64,000 nt of DNA. Origin: Natronoarchaeum mannanilyticum. Its GTDB lineage: Archaea; Halobacteriota; Halobacteria; Halobacteriales; Natronoarchaeaceae. The translations under genes and the position numbers were made by a program. This document shows, piece after piece, positions 24,556-32,282 of this stretch. Each line of letters opens with the position of its first letter. Within the stretch, counting starts at the first letter, position 1. The stretch covers positions 62,001 through 126,000 of the forward strand of contig NZ_BAAADV010000001.1 in NCBI RefSeq assembly GCF_039522665.1, written 5' to 3'. Under the pieces are notes generated by a model. The model was not told where the DNA came from, searched no databases, and was given only the letters and a program-made list of their open reading frames with translations.

Positions 24556-24981
24556 CTACTCGGTGACGACGATCGTCCCGTCCATCCCCTGCGGAACGTG
24601 GGGGATGCAGTAGTAGCCGTACTCGCCGGGCACCTCGAAGGTGTGCTCGAACGTCTGGCCGCGCTGGATGTTGCCGCTCCGGCTGTTCGTCCAGGCGTCC
24701 TCGGCCTCGGACTGGCTCTCGTGGCCGCCGGTCGCGAAGTACTCCGCCTCTTCGGGGATGTTGTCCTCGTAGGCCGTCACCGAGTGGCCGCGCGAACTGG
24801 TGTTCCGCCAGACGACGGTGTCGCCGACCGACACCTCGTAGGTGTCCGGCAGGAAGCCGTTCGCACTCATCCCGATGTCGTAGTCGTCGCCGCCGCTCTC
24901 GCCGAGTCCGAGGACGGTACAGCCCGACAGTCCCGCCGCGGCGACGCTCCCGACCGCGGCCAGGTACGCGCGACGCTTCAT
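24556..24981 (-). CDS. Halocyanin-like blue copper lipoprotein
   Basis: A 141-residue exported protein. The signal peptide MKRRAYLAAVGSVAAAGLSGC carries a lipobox ending at Cys21, so it should be lipid-anchored outside the membrane. The plastocyanin/azurin-like domain has type 1 copper ligands: His in RGHSVTAYE, then Cys, His and Met in YYCIPHVPQGMDG. Halocyanins carry electrons in the respiratory chain. ATG 24981 is supported by the signal peptide and by a TATA box (CATAAAT) about 28 nt upstream. Divergent from the archaetidylserine synthase gene. Confidence 0.92.
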   Translation of the reverse strand: MKRRAYLAAVGSVAAAGLSGCTVLGLGESGGDDYDIGMSANGFLPDTYEVSVGDTVVWRNTSSRGHSVTAYEDNIPEEAEYFATGGHESQSEAEDAWTNSRSGNIQRGQTFEHTFEVPGEYGYYCIPHVPQGMDGTIVVTE

Positions 24982-25005
24982 GCCTCTGTCTCGGGACCGG
25001 GAGGA

Positions 25006-25011
25006 TTTATG
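25006..25011 (-). promoter_or_regulatory. TATA box of the halocyanin-like gene
   Basis: CATAAA(T) on the minus strand, about 25-30 nt before the ATG, suggests a leaderless mRNA. Confidence 0.5.
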
Positions 25012-25070
25012 AGCGCCGATTCGTTCGAGCGTGACTGATGCTCCCCGAGTCTCTCCACGGAAACTGCGAC

Positions 25071-25151
25071 CACCTCGAAAGCCCCCGTCTGCGTCGGCTG
25101 ACCTAACAGGCCATCGGGTGGGACTGAAAGGGGCCGGGGGCTTTCGAGGTG
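25071..25151. repeat. Perfect 17-bp inverted repeat with 47-nt spacer
   Basis: CACCTCGAAAGCCCCCG (25071-25087) and its exact complement (25135-25151) flank a 47-nt spacer containing GGGTGGGACTGAAAGGGGC. It lies in the divergent intergenic region (265 nt) between the halocyanin and archaetidylserine synthase genes. No ORF is inside it. Confidence 0.8.
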
Positions 25152-25246
25152 TTGACAGCGTCGATTGCCCCACCAAGAACAGCGAACGGTACTGCTAGCG
25201 CGGGGAATGTAAAGACGTAAGTCCCGCGTGGGCATTTCCGACGCAC

Positions 25247-25975
25247 ATGCAGCCTCGGTTCGTCGGCCGGGTGAGTCTCGCCGACGCGGTGACGGTGGCC
25301 AACGCGGCGCTTGGCTTTCTCGCCGTCCTGACGACGTTCGAGGACGTCGAGCTCGGCGCCCGGCTGCTGTTGCTCGCGGCCGTCGCCGACGGGCTCGACG
25401 GCGTCGTCGCGCGCCACGTCGGGAGCTCTGCGGCCGGCCCCTACCTCGACTCGCTGGCCGACGTCGCCTCCTTCGCGGTGGCGCCGGCGGCGCTCGTGTT
25501 CGTCGCCGTCCGAGACGGCTGGGGCGTGACGGCGCCCGCCCCGACGCCCGAAGCCGCGCTGACAGCGGGCGTTCCCGCGCTGTTCGTCGCGATGGCCGTG
25601 TTGCGCCTGGGGATGTACACCGCCTACGACACCAAAGACGAGTACACCGAGGGCGTCCCGACGACGCTGGCCGCGACGATCCTCAGCGCGGCCGTCCTCG
25701 CGGGGATGACCGACCCCGACGTGCTGATCGCGGCGACGGCCCTGTTCTGTTACCTGATGGTCTCGCCGATCGAGTACCCCGATCTGCTGGCTCGCGACGC
25801 CTTTATCATGGGCGTGACCCACTCGCTCGCGATTTTGCTGCCGTCCTACGCGAACAACTCCTTCCCGTTCGCGCTGCTCGTCCTCGCGCTGGCGTACCTG
25901 ACGCTCGGGCCGCGGTTCTACTGGCGCGACGGGCTACCCGAGCCCCCGCTGGTGGGGTCGAAAGGAAACGCTTAG
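25247..25975 (+). CDS. assA: CDP-alcohol phosphatidyltransferase (archaetidylserine synthase type)
   Basis: A 242-residue membrane enzyme with about six to eight TM segments. The CDP-alcohol phosphotransferase motif is complete: D-GLDG-VVAR-8 residues-G-PYLD-SLAD. The archaeal members closest in length transfer archaetidyl from CDP-archaeol to L-serine. The gene is close to and co-directional with the HEAT-repeat gene downstream (about 95 nt). The substrate alcohol is inferred from family size and context, so a related CDP-alcohol transferase cannot be excluded. Confidence 0.82.
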   Translation: MQPRFVGRVSLADAVTVANAALGFLAVLTTFEDVELGARLLLLAAVADGLDGVVARHVGSSAAGPYLDSLADVASFAVAPAALVFVAVRDGWGVTAPAPTPEAALTAGVPALFVAMAVLRLGMYTAYDTKDEYTEGVPTTLAATILSAAVLAGMTDPDVLIAATALFCYLMVSPIEYPDLLARDAFIMGVTHSLAILLPSYANNSFPFALLVLALAYLTLGPRFYWRDGLPEPPLVGSKGNA

Positions 25976-26002
25976 GGGACGTACGCACACAGGTTCGAGT
26001 AT

Positions 26003-26074
26003 ATGGTCACGAGTCCGAGCGGCGCGACGTCCCGGTCGGGAGCCGACGGCGCGCTCCCGGGGGTGTCCGCATGA
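26003..26074 (+). CDS. Possible 23-codon leader ORF coupled to the HEAT-repeat gene
   Basis: An ATG at 26003 opens a 23-codon frame (MVTSPSGATSRSGADGALPG...) whose TGA stop at 26072-26074 overlaps the ATG of the downstream gene (ATGA). No homology can be claimed. It may be a regulatory upstream ORF or chance. Confidence 0.25.
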   Translation: MVTSPSGATSRSGADGALPGVSA

Positions 26075-27333
26075 GCGACGAGGAGAGCGGGGACGCCGAG
26101 GAGAACGGTGACCCCGAGCAAAACGGCGACGCCGCCGAGGAGATCACGGTCGAGTCGCTCCGCGAGCGCCTCGAGGCGATCGAGGCCCAGCTCGACGAGG
26201 CCGAAAGCGAGGACGATCTCGACGAGGTCGAGGCCGAGCTGGAAGACCTCGAGACCGATCTCGAGGCCGCGGACCTCCCCGAGCCGGACGACGAGGACGA
26301 GGACCCGCCCGAGGAAGAAATCGAGTCCGAAAAAGAGGACCTCGAAGAGCAGCTCGAAGAACAGCGAGGCCCCTACGCCGAGGACGTCGTCGCCGAGATC
26401 GAATCGGCGATCGACGAGATCGAGTCGAGCGAGTGGACCGAGGCCGGTGCCGCGGAGCTCGCGACGGTCGTCGACGAGTTCCTCGACGCCGCCGGCGACG
26501 AACTCGACCAGGCCTTCGAGCGGACCGGCGAGGAGACCGACGACCTGGCCGAAGCGCTCGAGGCGGCGATCGACGGCGTCGAAGACGCCGATCTCGACGC
26601 CGACGAGGACGCCGAGACGATCGCAGCGCTGCTCGAGCACGCCGAGGCGCTCGTCGCCGGCGTCGAGGACGCCGAGACGTGGAGCGACCTCTCGGTGCGC
26701 GAGAAACTCGACCATCACGGGTTCTACGACGTGCTCGACCACCGGAAGGACTTCCCGCCCGAGTGGCACGCGCTGAAGGTGTTCGAGAAGCGCGGCGAGG
26801 TCGACAAGATCCTCGTCGCGCTCGACCTGCTCGACTCCGATTTCATGGAGGAACACTGCCTCGAGGCGCTCCGCCGGATGGGCCCCGAGGAGGCCGTCGA
26901 GCCCATGATGGAACGCGCCCAGAAGCGCGACCAGGACGCCATCGAAATTCTGGGCAAGATCGGCAGCGACGAGCCGGTCGACACGCTCGTCGAGTACATC
27001 GAGGGCGACGGCAACCCCGGCCTCCAGAAGGTCGTCCTCAAGGCGCTGGGCGAGATCGGCAGCGACGAGGTGACCCAGGACGTCGCCGACAAGCTCGTCT
27101 CCGACAACGAGGAAATCCGCTCGCGCGCCGCCCGATCGCTGGGAATGATCGGCGACACCCGCGCGGTCGAGCCGCTCGCGGACGTTCTCGATAACGACGA
27201 CTCCGACACGGTTCGCGCGAGCGCCGCCTGGGCGCTGGTGCAGATCGGCACCGAGGACGCCCTCGACGAGGTTAGTCGGTACAGCGACGACCGCGCGTAC
27301 CTCGTTCAGTCGGAAGCCGAGAAGGCTATCTAA
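26071..27333 (+). CDS. HEAT-repeat protein with acidic coiled-coil N-terminal half
   Basis: The 420-residue protein has two halves. Residues about 1-215 are extremely acidic and predicted coiled coil (runs such as RLEAIEAQLDEAESEDDLDEVEAELEDL have heptad spacing). Residues about 220-420 form HEAT/PBS-lyase-like repeats of about 30 residues, for example DAIEILGKIGSDEPVDTLVEYI, LKALGEIGSDEVTQDVADKL, and RSLGMIGDTRAVEPLADVL. HEAT repeats are protein-protein scaffolds; no enzymatic site is visible. It follows the archaetidylserine synthase gene. ATG 26071 is chosen because upstream codons in frame belong to a shadow of the preceding gene. Confidence 0.85.
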   Translation: MSDEESGDAEENGDPEQNGDAAEEITVESLRERLEAIEAQLDEAESEDDLDEVEAELEDLETDLEAADLPEPDDEDEDPPEEEIESEKEDLEEQLEEQRGPYAEDVVAEIESAIDEIESSEWTEAGAAELATVVDEFLDAAGDELDQAFERTGEETDDLAEALEAAIDGVEDADLDADEDAETIAALLEHAEALVAGVEDAETWSDLSVREKLDHHGFYDVLDHRKDFPPEWHALKVFEKRGEVDKILVALDLLDSDFMEEHCLEALRRMGPEEAVEPMMERAQKRDQDAIEILGKIGSDEPVDTLVEYIEGDGNPGLQKVVLKALGEIGSDEVTQDVADKLVSDNEEIRSRAARSLGMIGDTRAVEPLADVLDNDDSDTVRASAAWALVQIGTEDALDEVSRYSDDRAYLVQSEAEKAI

Positions 27334-27354
27334 GTAGCGAGCGGCTCCGACCGC

Positions 27355-28125
27355 TCACAGCAGCAACTCGATTTCTAACTCCGTCTCGCGGATCGTCGCG
27401 TCGTCGGCCGCACAGGTCGCTTCGACGTCGCCGGTGCTTCCCGACGGCCCGTCCACGTCCGTCCATCCGTTCTCGTCGAAGTACCGCTCCCAGGCGTCGG
27501 CGTGGGTCGAATCCTCGATGGCGACGGTCAGGTTTCCGGACGACCTATTGAGGCCCGTCCGGTCTTTCGTCGCGCGGATGCGAAGCGTCGACGACGTCGA
27601 CACCGACGACGGCTGCGTGGCCGTCAGGTTCGTGTACGACACGATGGCGCGATCGGGGCCGCTCGACGACGTCGTGCAGACGAACTCGGGCGGCCGCACC
27701 ATCACGCTGTGTCCATCGTCGGCGCGGAACGCCGCGCCGAGTTCGTAACTGATCTCGGTCCCCTCGTGGTTGTAGTCGAGCGTGCCGACGGGCCCGTCGT
27801 ACCAGGGAACCCCGTCGACGGACACGTTCAACCGGGTGCTGTCGTCCACGCTCACGCCGCCGCCGCGCGGGTTAAGCTGGCTCAGTCGTTCGACGCCGCG
27901 GCCCGTCTGCAGGTCGCTGAAACTCACCGTCATCGTCTCGAACGCACGCTCGGCGTTCCTGTTCTGTTCGTTGATCTGCGCCTCGCCGAGCGCGCCCATG
28001 CCGAACACGTACACGAGTCCGACCGACGTGATGATGATCGAGAACACCAGGATGAACGCCAGCACGTCGCTGACCGCCCGGTCGTCCGTGGGGTCGGGCC
28101 GTCGCATCGGCGTCGGTCCGATCAT
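27355..28125 (-). CDS. Pilin-like protein, last gene of pilB-pilC operon
   Basis: A 256-residue protein starting MIGPTPMRRPDPTDDRAVSDVLAFILVFS: a charged leader, then DDRAVS and a hydrophobic helix, the archaeal type IV pilin-like layout. The remaining 200 residues are predicted beta-rich and extracellular, with three Cys residues including one near the C-terminus. It belongs to a haloarchaeal family of unknown function (I recall DUF numbers in the 726x/728x series for these operon partners, unverified). ATG 28125 overlaps the stop of the upstream gene (ATGA). Confidence 0.72.
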   Translation of the reverse strand: MIGPTPMRRPDPTDDRAVSDVLAFILVFSIIITSVGLVYVFGMGALGEAQINEQNRNAERAFETMTVSFSDLQTGRGVERLSQLNPRGGGVSVDDSTRLNVSVDGVPWYDGPVGTLDYNHEGTEISYELGAAFRADDGHSVMVRPPEFVCTTSSSGPDRAIVSYTNLTATQPSSVSTSSTLRIRATKDRTGLNRSSGNLTVAIEDSTHADAWERYFDENGWTDVDGPSGSTGDVEATCAADDATIRETELEIELLL

Positions 28126-28613
28126 GCTTCCTCCAGCGTGATCTTGTCGTCGACGGTCTCGTTGTAGGTGATCCTGATGTCGCCGCCGGTGACGGAGGTC
28201 GGTTCGACGGCCGTCACGTTCTTGAACGGCACTTCGACGTCCTCGGACGTCTGGCTCGCGGAGAGTATCAGACACGTTTCCCGATCCCACGTCCCGCACG
28301 CGTCGTCACCGTGTGCAAGTTCGATGCGATAGGAGCTGCCAGCGACAGTATTCGGGTGTGAAACAGTGACGTTCGTCGTGCCGTTCGATGATCGGTTCGC
28401 CGCCTGGTCGACGGCGGTGATCTCCGCCCCGAGGCGTTCCCCGATCGTCTCCATCTCCTGGTAGGCCGCGCGGTCCATCTGGCTTTCGAGCATCGTCGTC
28501 GTCCCGATGAACAGCCCCGAGATCAGGATCGTGGTGATACCGATCGTCAGCACGTGAGTCAGCGCCGTCGAGACGCCGCGGTCGTCCGTGCTGAAGGTTC
28601 GTTTTCGTCTCAT
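28122..28613 (-). CDS. Pilin-like protein of pilB-pilC operon
   Basis: A 163-residue protein starting MRRKRTFSTDDRGVSTALTH followed by a TM helix, the DDRGVS motif matching archaeal prepilin processing sites. The C-terminal part is beta-rich with a C-x5-C pair (CGTWDRETC) likely to form a disulfide. Overlaps neighbours on both sides by 4 nt (ATGA), so it is translated in series with them. Function inferred only from its operon. Confidence 0.72.
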   Translation of the reverse strand: MRRKRTFSTDDRGVSTALTHVLTIGITTILISGLFIGTTTMLESQMDRAAYQEMETIGERLGAEITAVDQAANRSSNGTTNVTVSHPNTVAGSSYRIELAHGDDACGTWDRETCLILSASQTSEDVEVPFKNVTAVEPTSVTGGDIRITYNETVDDKITLEEA

Positions 28614-29047
28614 GGTGCGCTCACGTTGATCGTGGTTTCGCGCTGGACGGCTGACGTTTCGTAGATGATTCGGACCTCTGCCCAGTCGATTTCGGCGTCC
28701 GAATCTGATGGCCCGGTTTCGACCACGGTGACGTTGACGTACGTCGGACCGGACGCCGCGGTGCTGTTCGCTAACAGGTTGTTGTACGTCGAGACGTTCT
28801 CTTCGAGCTCGTCCGGGTAGCCATTGTCGACGTCCTCGTTGACCTCGTGGATCAGCGTGGCCGTCGTGTTCTCGACCGACTGCTCGACGCCGGTCCCGTC
28901 GGCCACCGTCTCGACGGTGCCGCTCGATCCGACGCTGGCGGTAAACAGCGTCGTCGAGAACACCAGCGCGATGGCGATGAGTATCAGCGCGAACGACACC
29001 GCGCCCGCGAGGATGAGCTGGCCGCGATCGGATTGTGTGTCTATCAT
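28610..29047 (-). CDS. Pilin-like protein of pilB-pilC operon
   Basis: A 145-residue protein: MIDTQSDRGQLILAGAVSFAL and a TM helix to about residue 36, then a Thr/Asn/Glu-rich extracellular region. The SDRGQ segment before the helix is like its operon neighbours. No Cys. Lies 2 nt after the upstream gene and overlaps the next by 4 nt. Confidence 0.72.
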   Translation of the reverse strand: MIDTQSDRGQLILAGAVSFALILIAIALVFSTTLFTASVGSSGTVETVADGTGVEQSVENTTATLIHEVNEDVDNGYPDELEENVSTYNNLLANSTAASGPTYVNVTVVETGPSDSDAEIDWAEVRIIYETSAVQRETTINVSAP

Positions 29048-29049
29048 GG

Positions 29050-29694
29050 TTACCAGATGATCGTCAGCCGCACCTCTACGACGTTGTAGATGTGGTTCGA
29101 CTCGGACGTCGCCGGTGGGATCGGATAGTTCTCATCGTGCGCCTCTCGAAGTGTAAGTGGGTCCGAGTCATCGGTACACGACGACGTTAGCGTCTGGTCC
29201 TCGTATAGCGTGACAGTGTGTGAGACGGTGATCGACTTGCGAAGCGCGTTCCCCTGTTCGATGACCGATTGTTCACCTCCTTCGATCGCGTCTTCGCCCT
29301 CTTCCGGTCGATACACTGCCTTCATGGTGTAACTGCTGTATCTCTCCGAGAACGTCTCCGTAAGCATCGTCCCCAGCGAGTTGTTGATCTCATCGCCGTT
29401 GCGGTAAGCCCCCTCCGCGCCCGTTGACCCATTGAACCTTCCGTCTCCGGAAGTGTCCCAGCACCGTAACGTCGCCGAGAGATTGCCGTCCTCGTCGGCG
29501 ATCCTGAGAACGTCGGTCGCCTGCTGCCCGACGTCTGACTGGACGCCCCTGTCGATCGTCCCCGAAGTCGAGGGAAGCAACACCGCCGAGTTTAGCGCCA
29601 TCAGCACTGCGGTGAGCAGGATCATCGCGCCGATGATCCCTTCGAGGGTGTAGGCCTGTCCACGGTCGTCGTCGGATCCACCGTTCCCGATCAT
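29050..29694 (-). CDS. Pilin-like protein of pilB-pilC operon
   Basis: A 214-residue protein with N-terminus MIGNGGSDDDRGQAYTLEGIIGAM and a TM helix; the RGQAYTLEG stretch, with Glu about 6 residues after the putative cleavage Gly, is the most prepilin-like of the set. The large soluble part has two Cys (CWDTS and SSCTDDS). ATG 29694 is preferred to GTG 29703 because it leaves a 2-nt gap from the preceding stop at 29697-29699. Confidence 0.72.
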   Translation of the reverse strand: MIGNGGSDDDRGQAYTLEGIIGAMILLTAVLMALNSAVLLPSTSGTIDRGVQSDVGQQATDVLRIADEDGNLSATLRCWDTSGDGRFNGSTGAEGAYRNGDEINNSLGTMLTETFSERYSSYTMKAVYRPEEGEDAIEGGEQSVIEQGNALRKSITVSHTVTLYEDQTLTSSCTDDSDPLTLREAHDENYPIPPATSESNHIYNVVEVRLTIIW

Positions 29695-29696
29695 GG

Positions 29697-30233
29697 TCAC
29701 CACACCCTCACGACTAGTCTGTACGCCGGACCAGGATCGTCTACCCAGTCGTTATCCCCTACGGTGACGATTCGAGCCGCCGTCGAGGTATCGCGTCCCT
29801 CCGGCGACGGCCCGACTGCCGCTTCGTCGGCGTCGATATCGGCGTCGTCATCGTCGAGAGCGATCGGACCCTCGCGATCAGTTCCGATAGTGGTTAGCGT
29901 CACGTTGACCTGAGTGTTCGAGGAGACGCCGACGGCTCTGCGAAGGTCATCCTCGTCCCCAGCGAACCAGTAGTTGATCTCGCTGCTGGTTAGCTCGTTC
30001 GTCCCCTCATCACCGGTCACGTTGTCGGCGATCAACATCCCGATCCGGTCGGCCTGGCTGTCGGGGCCCTCGTCGGCGATCGCCTGCTCGTAGGGGGTGA
30101 ACAGCGACGGGAACATGAGAAACACCGCGCCCACGACCAGCAGGAAGATGCTGATGCCGACCGCGAAGTCCTGGACGGTCTGGGCGCGCTCGTCGTCGCC
30201 GAACGCCGCGCCGGGAAGTCGATCGCCGGACAT
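29697..30233 (-). CDS. Pilin-like protein of pilB-pilC operon
   Basis: A 178-residue protein starting MSGDRLPGAAFGDDERAQTVQD, then a strongly hydrophobic helix (about 24-44) and an acidic extracellular domain. DDERAQ replaces the DDRGQ/V motif of its neighbours. It follows pilC by 1 nt. Function inferred from context as a minor pilin or pseudopilin. Confidence 0.72.
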   Translation of the reverse strand: MSGDRLPGAAFGDDERAQTVQDFAVGISIFLLVVGAVFLMFPSLFTPYEQAIADEGPDSQADRIGMLIADNVTGDEGTNELTSSEINYWFAGDEDDLRRAVGVSSNTQVNVTLTTIGTDREGPIALDDDDADIDADEAAVGPSPEGRDTSTAARIVTVGDNDWVDDPGPAYRLVVRVW

Positions 30234-30234
30234 G

Positions 30235-32280
30235 TTATCCGACGACCGCCCAGACGGCGAGCGCGATAGTCACCAGCACGACCACGAACTTGCAGCCGCT
30301 GAGCAGATCCGCGTCGCGGATGTAGCCGCTGATCAGGCCCGACAGGATCGCCTGCATCGTCACGGCGTGGAAGAACAGCATCGACATCAGCTGGGTGTCG
30401 ACGTTGGCTCCCAGCGCCGCGGGGCCGCCGGCGCCGCCGCCCCCGCCCGCGCTGTCGGTCAGCCCGGCCATCACGTCGAGGAACTGCGTCTGCAGGATCG
30501 CCATCACCGCCAGCAGCGTCAGGTACGTCATGATGATGATGACCATCTGCATCCGCGTTCGTGACTTGCGCTCGCGGACGATGTCGTCCTGGTTTTCGCT
30601 GGCCTGCGCGGCGGTCGAAAGCACGTCCGAGATCTGGCTCGACGCCTCCTGGGCCTTGCTGATCAGCTTCACCGTGCGGGCGAGTCGCGGGACGTGGTAC
30701 TTGTTGTTGAACTCGACCAGCGCGTCCCGCAAATTCATCCCGTAGTTGACCTTCGCGTACATCGTCTCGAACTCGGTTGCGAGTTTCCCCGTGGACGTCT
30801 CGGCGACGGTGTTGAACGACTCCAGCAGCGTCAGCCCGGTGTCGTTGGCGCTCGAGAGCTTCCGGAGGTTCTCCGAAATCTCACCGAGTACGCGCTTTCT
30901 GTAGCGGACGTTCCACTCGTAGAACACCGTCAGCGGCACCAGGATGATGTACAGCGGGAGGTAGACGTACACGAACGTCCCCCAGACGGGGTTGGACTTC
31001 ATCGCACCCAGCGACGTCGGCGCCGAGCCCGCGACCAGCGCGGTCGAGACGATGACCAGCGCGGCGGGGACGGTCAGCGCCAGCGTCATCAGCGGGTTGT
31101 CCCGGAAGAAGATGTGCGGCCGCCGGAGCACGTCGAGTGTCTCCAGGGTCCCCTCGCGGTTCTTGATCCGGTCGAACACGCTGAACTCGCCGGTGTACGC
31201 CTCGATCAGGCCGAGATCGAGTAGGCCGCTGTCTTTGTCGACTTGCACCCACTGGCTCGATCCCTGCGGGTTGAGGAACCCGTCGCCGACCTCGTCTTCT
31301 TTCACCGTCGAGACCAGCACCAGGAAGCCCAGCCCCGTCAGCGGGATCATCCCGTAGACGGTGCCGTACAGCATCTCGGTCCTGCTCTGGCCCATCATCT
31401 GCATGATGACGAGGATGATGATCAAGAGCAGCGGGAACAGCGACAGCGTCATGTACATCTCGCCGAACAGCTCGAGGGTCTCGAGAGTGAGCTCCTGTTG
31501 CTGCTTGGCGGTTCGCATGTGCTTTTCTTTCTTGTCGTTGAGAAAGTCCTGCATGTCGCCGCCGCTGTTGACGATCGACAGCATGTCGGTGAGGAACTGG
31601 CTCAGCTCGTCGCTGGGCGTGTTCATCGACTGGTTCCGGATCGCCGAGCGGTAGTCCGTGTCGAAGTACTCGGTCTCCTGGACGATGCTCTGGAACTCCT
31701 TTGCGACCTCGCCGTACGTGTCGTCGGCTTTCGCCATCGCCTCCAGAATTTCGAGCTGGTTGAGCCCCCCGATCGAGAGGGCGTACATGAACGAGACGGC
31801 GTCGGGCAACAGCATGTTGATCTCGCGCTTGCGCGCCGACGATCTGGAGTACGGCACCGCGATCAGCGTCCCGAATCCGATGCCGAACCCGATCGCGCCG
31901 AACACGAGCCCGCTGGCGAAGATGATCGCCGGTATCTTGACCGTCTGGATGAACTCGAGCACCGCCTCGTTGGGGACGGGCATCCCGAGCAGCGGTTCGG
32001 TGCTGCTGAACACGCCGATCGAAACCAGCGAGTAGCCGACCAGGATCCCGAGCACCCACAGCACGACGCCGCTCATGACGCCGATCGCCAGCGCGCGCGA
32101 GATGTACATCTCGACGGTGACCGGCATCCGCGCCTCGCCGAGCTTTCGCTCGACGTCCCTGACGAAGTCGCTGTCCTCGCTGAACAGCCGGTCGTACAGC
32201 GGGTAGAACGCGTCGCCGAGCCCGCTTCCGGTGCTGAATCCGCTGCCGCCCGGTCCGTTACCGGCCGTATCCAGGCTCAT
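30235..32280 (-). CDS. pilC: Type IV pilus/type II secretion platform protein PilC (duplicated TadC-like)
   Basis: A 681-residue polytopic membrane protein made of two T2SSF-like halves. In half one, SFMYALSIGGLNQLEILEAM, then ELSQFLTDMLSIVNSGGDMQDFL; in half two, KLSSANDTGLTLLESFNTVA, then NLRDALVEFNNKYHVPRLARTVKLI. TM segments occur in clusters near 70-180, 280-330, 410-470 and 590-680. PilC is the inner platform on which the PilB ATPase drives pilin assembly. It starts 2 nt after the pilB stop and is followed by five pilin-like genes. Confidence 0.9.
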   Translation of the reverse strand: MSLDTAGNGPGGSGFSTGSGLGDAFYPLYDRLFSEDSDFVRDVERKLGEARMPVTVEMYISRALAIGVMSGVVLWVLGILVGYSLVSIGVFSSTEPLLGMPVPNEAVLEFIQTVKIPAIIFASGLVFGAIGFGIGFGTLIAVPYSRSSARKREINMLLPDAVSFMYALSIGGLNQLEILEAMAKADDTYGEVAKEFQSIVQETEYFDTDYRSAIRNQSMNTPSDELSQFLTDMLSIVNSGGDMQDFLNDKKEKHMRTAKQQQELTLETLELFGEMYMTLSLFPLLLIIILVIMQMMGQSRTEMLYGTVYGMIPLTGLGFLVLVSTVKEDEVGDGFLNPQGSSQWVQVDKDSGLLDLGLIEAYTGEFSVFDRIKNREGTLETLDVLRRPHIFFRDNPLMTLALTVPAALVIVSTALVAGSAPTSLGAMKSNPVWGTFVYVYLPLYIILVPLTVFYEWNVRYRKRVLGEISENLRKLSSANDTGLTLLESFNTVAETSTGKLATEFETMYAKVNYGMNLRDALVEFNNKYHVPRLARTVKLISKAQEASSQISDVLSTAAQASENQDDIVRERKSRTRMQMVIIIMTYLTLLAVMAILQTQFLDVMAGLTDSAGGGGGAGGPAALGANVDTQLMSMLFFHAVTMQAILSGLISGYIRDADLLSGCKFVVVLVTIALAVWAVVG

Positions 32281-32282
32281 CG

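Noticed and set aside
25111-25131. CRISPR-repeat-like GGGTGGGACTGAAAG
   Set aside because: It occurs once and has no spaced repeats or cas genes nearby, so it is not a CRISPR array.
25228-26070. Long upstream extension of the HEAT-repeat frame
   Set aside because: Those codons are the +1 shadow of the CDP-alcohol transferase, which has a complete motif in its own frame.
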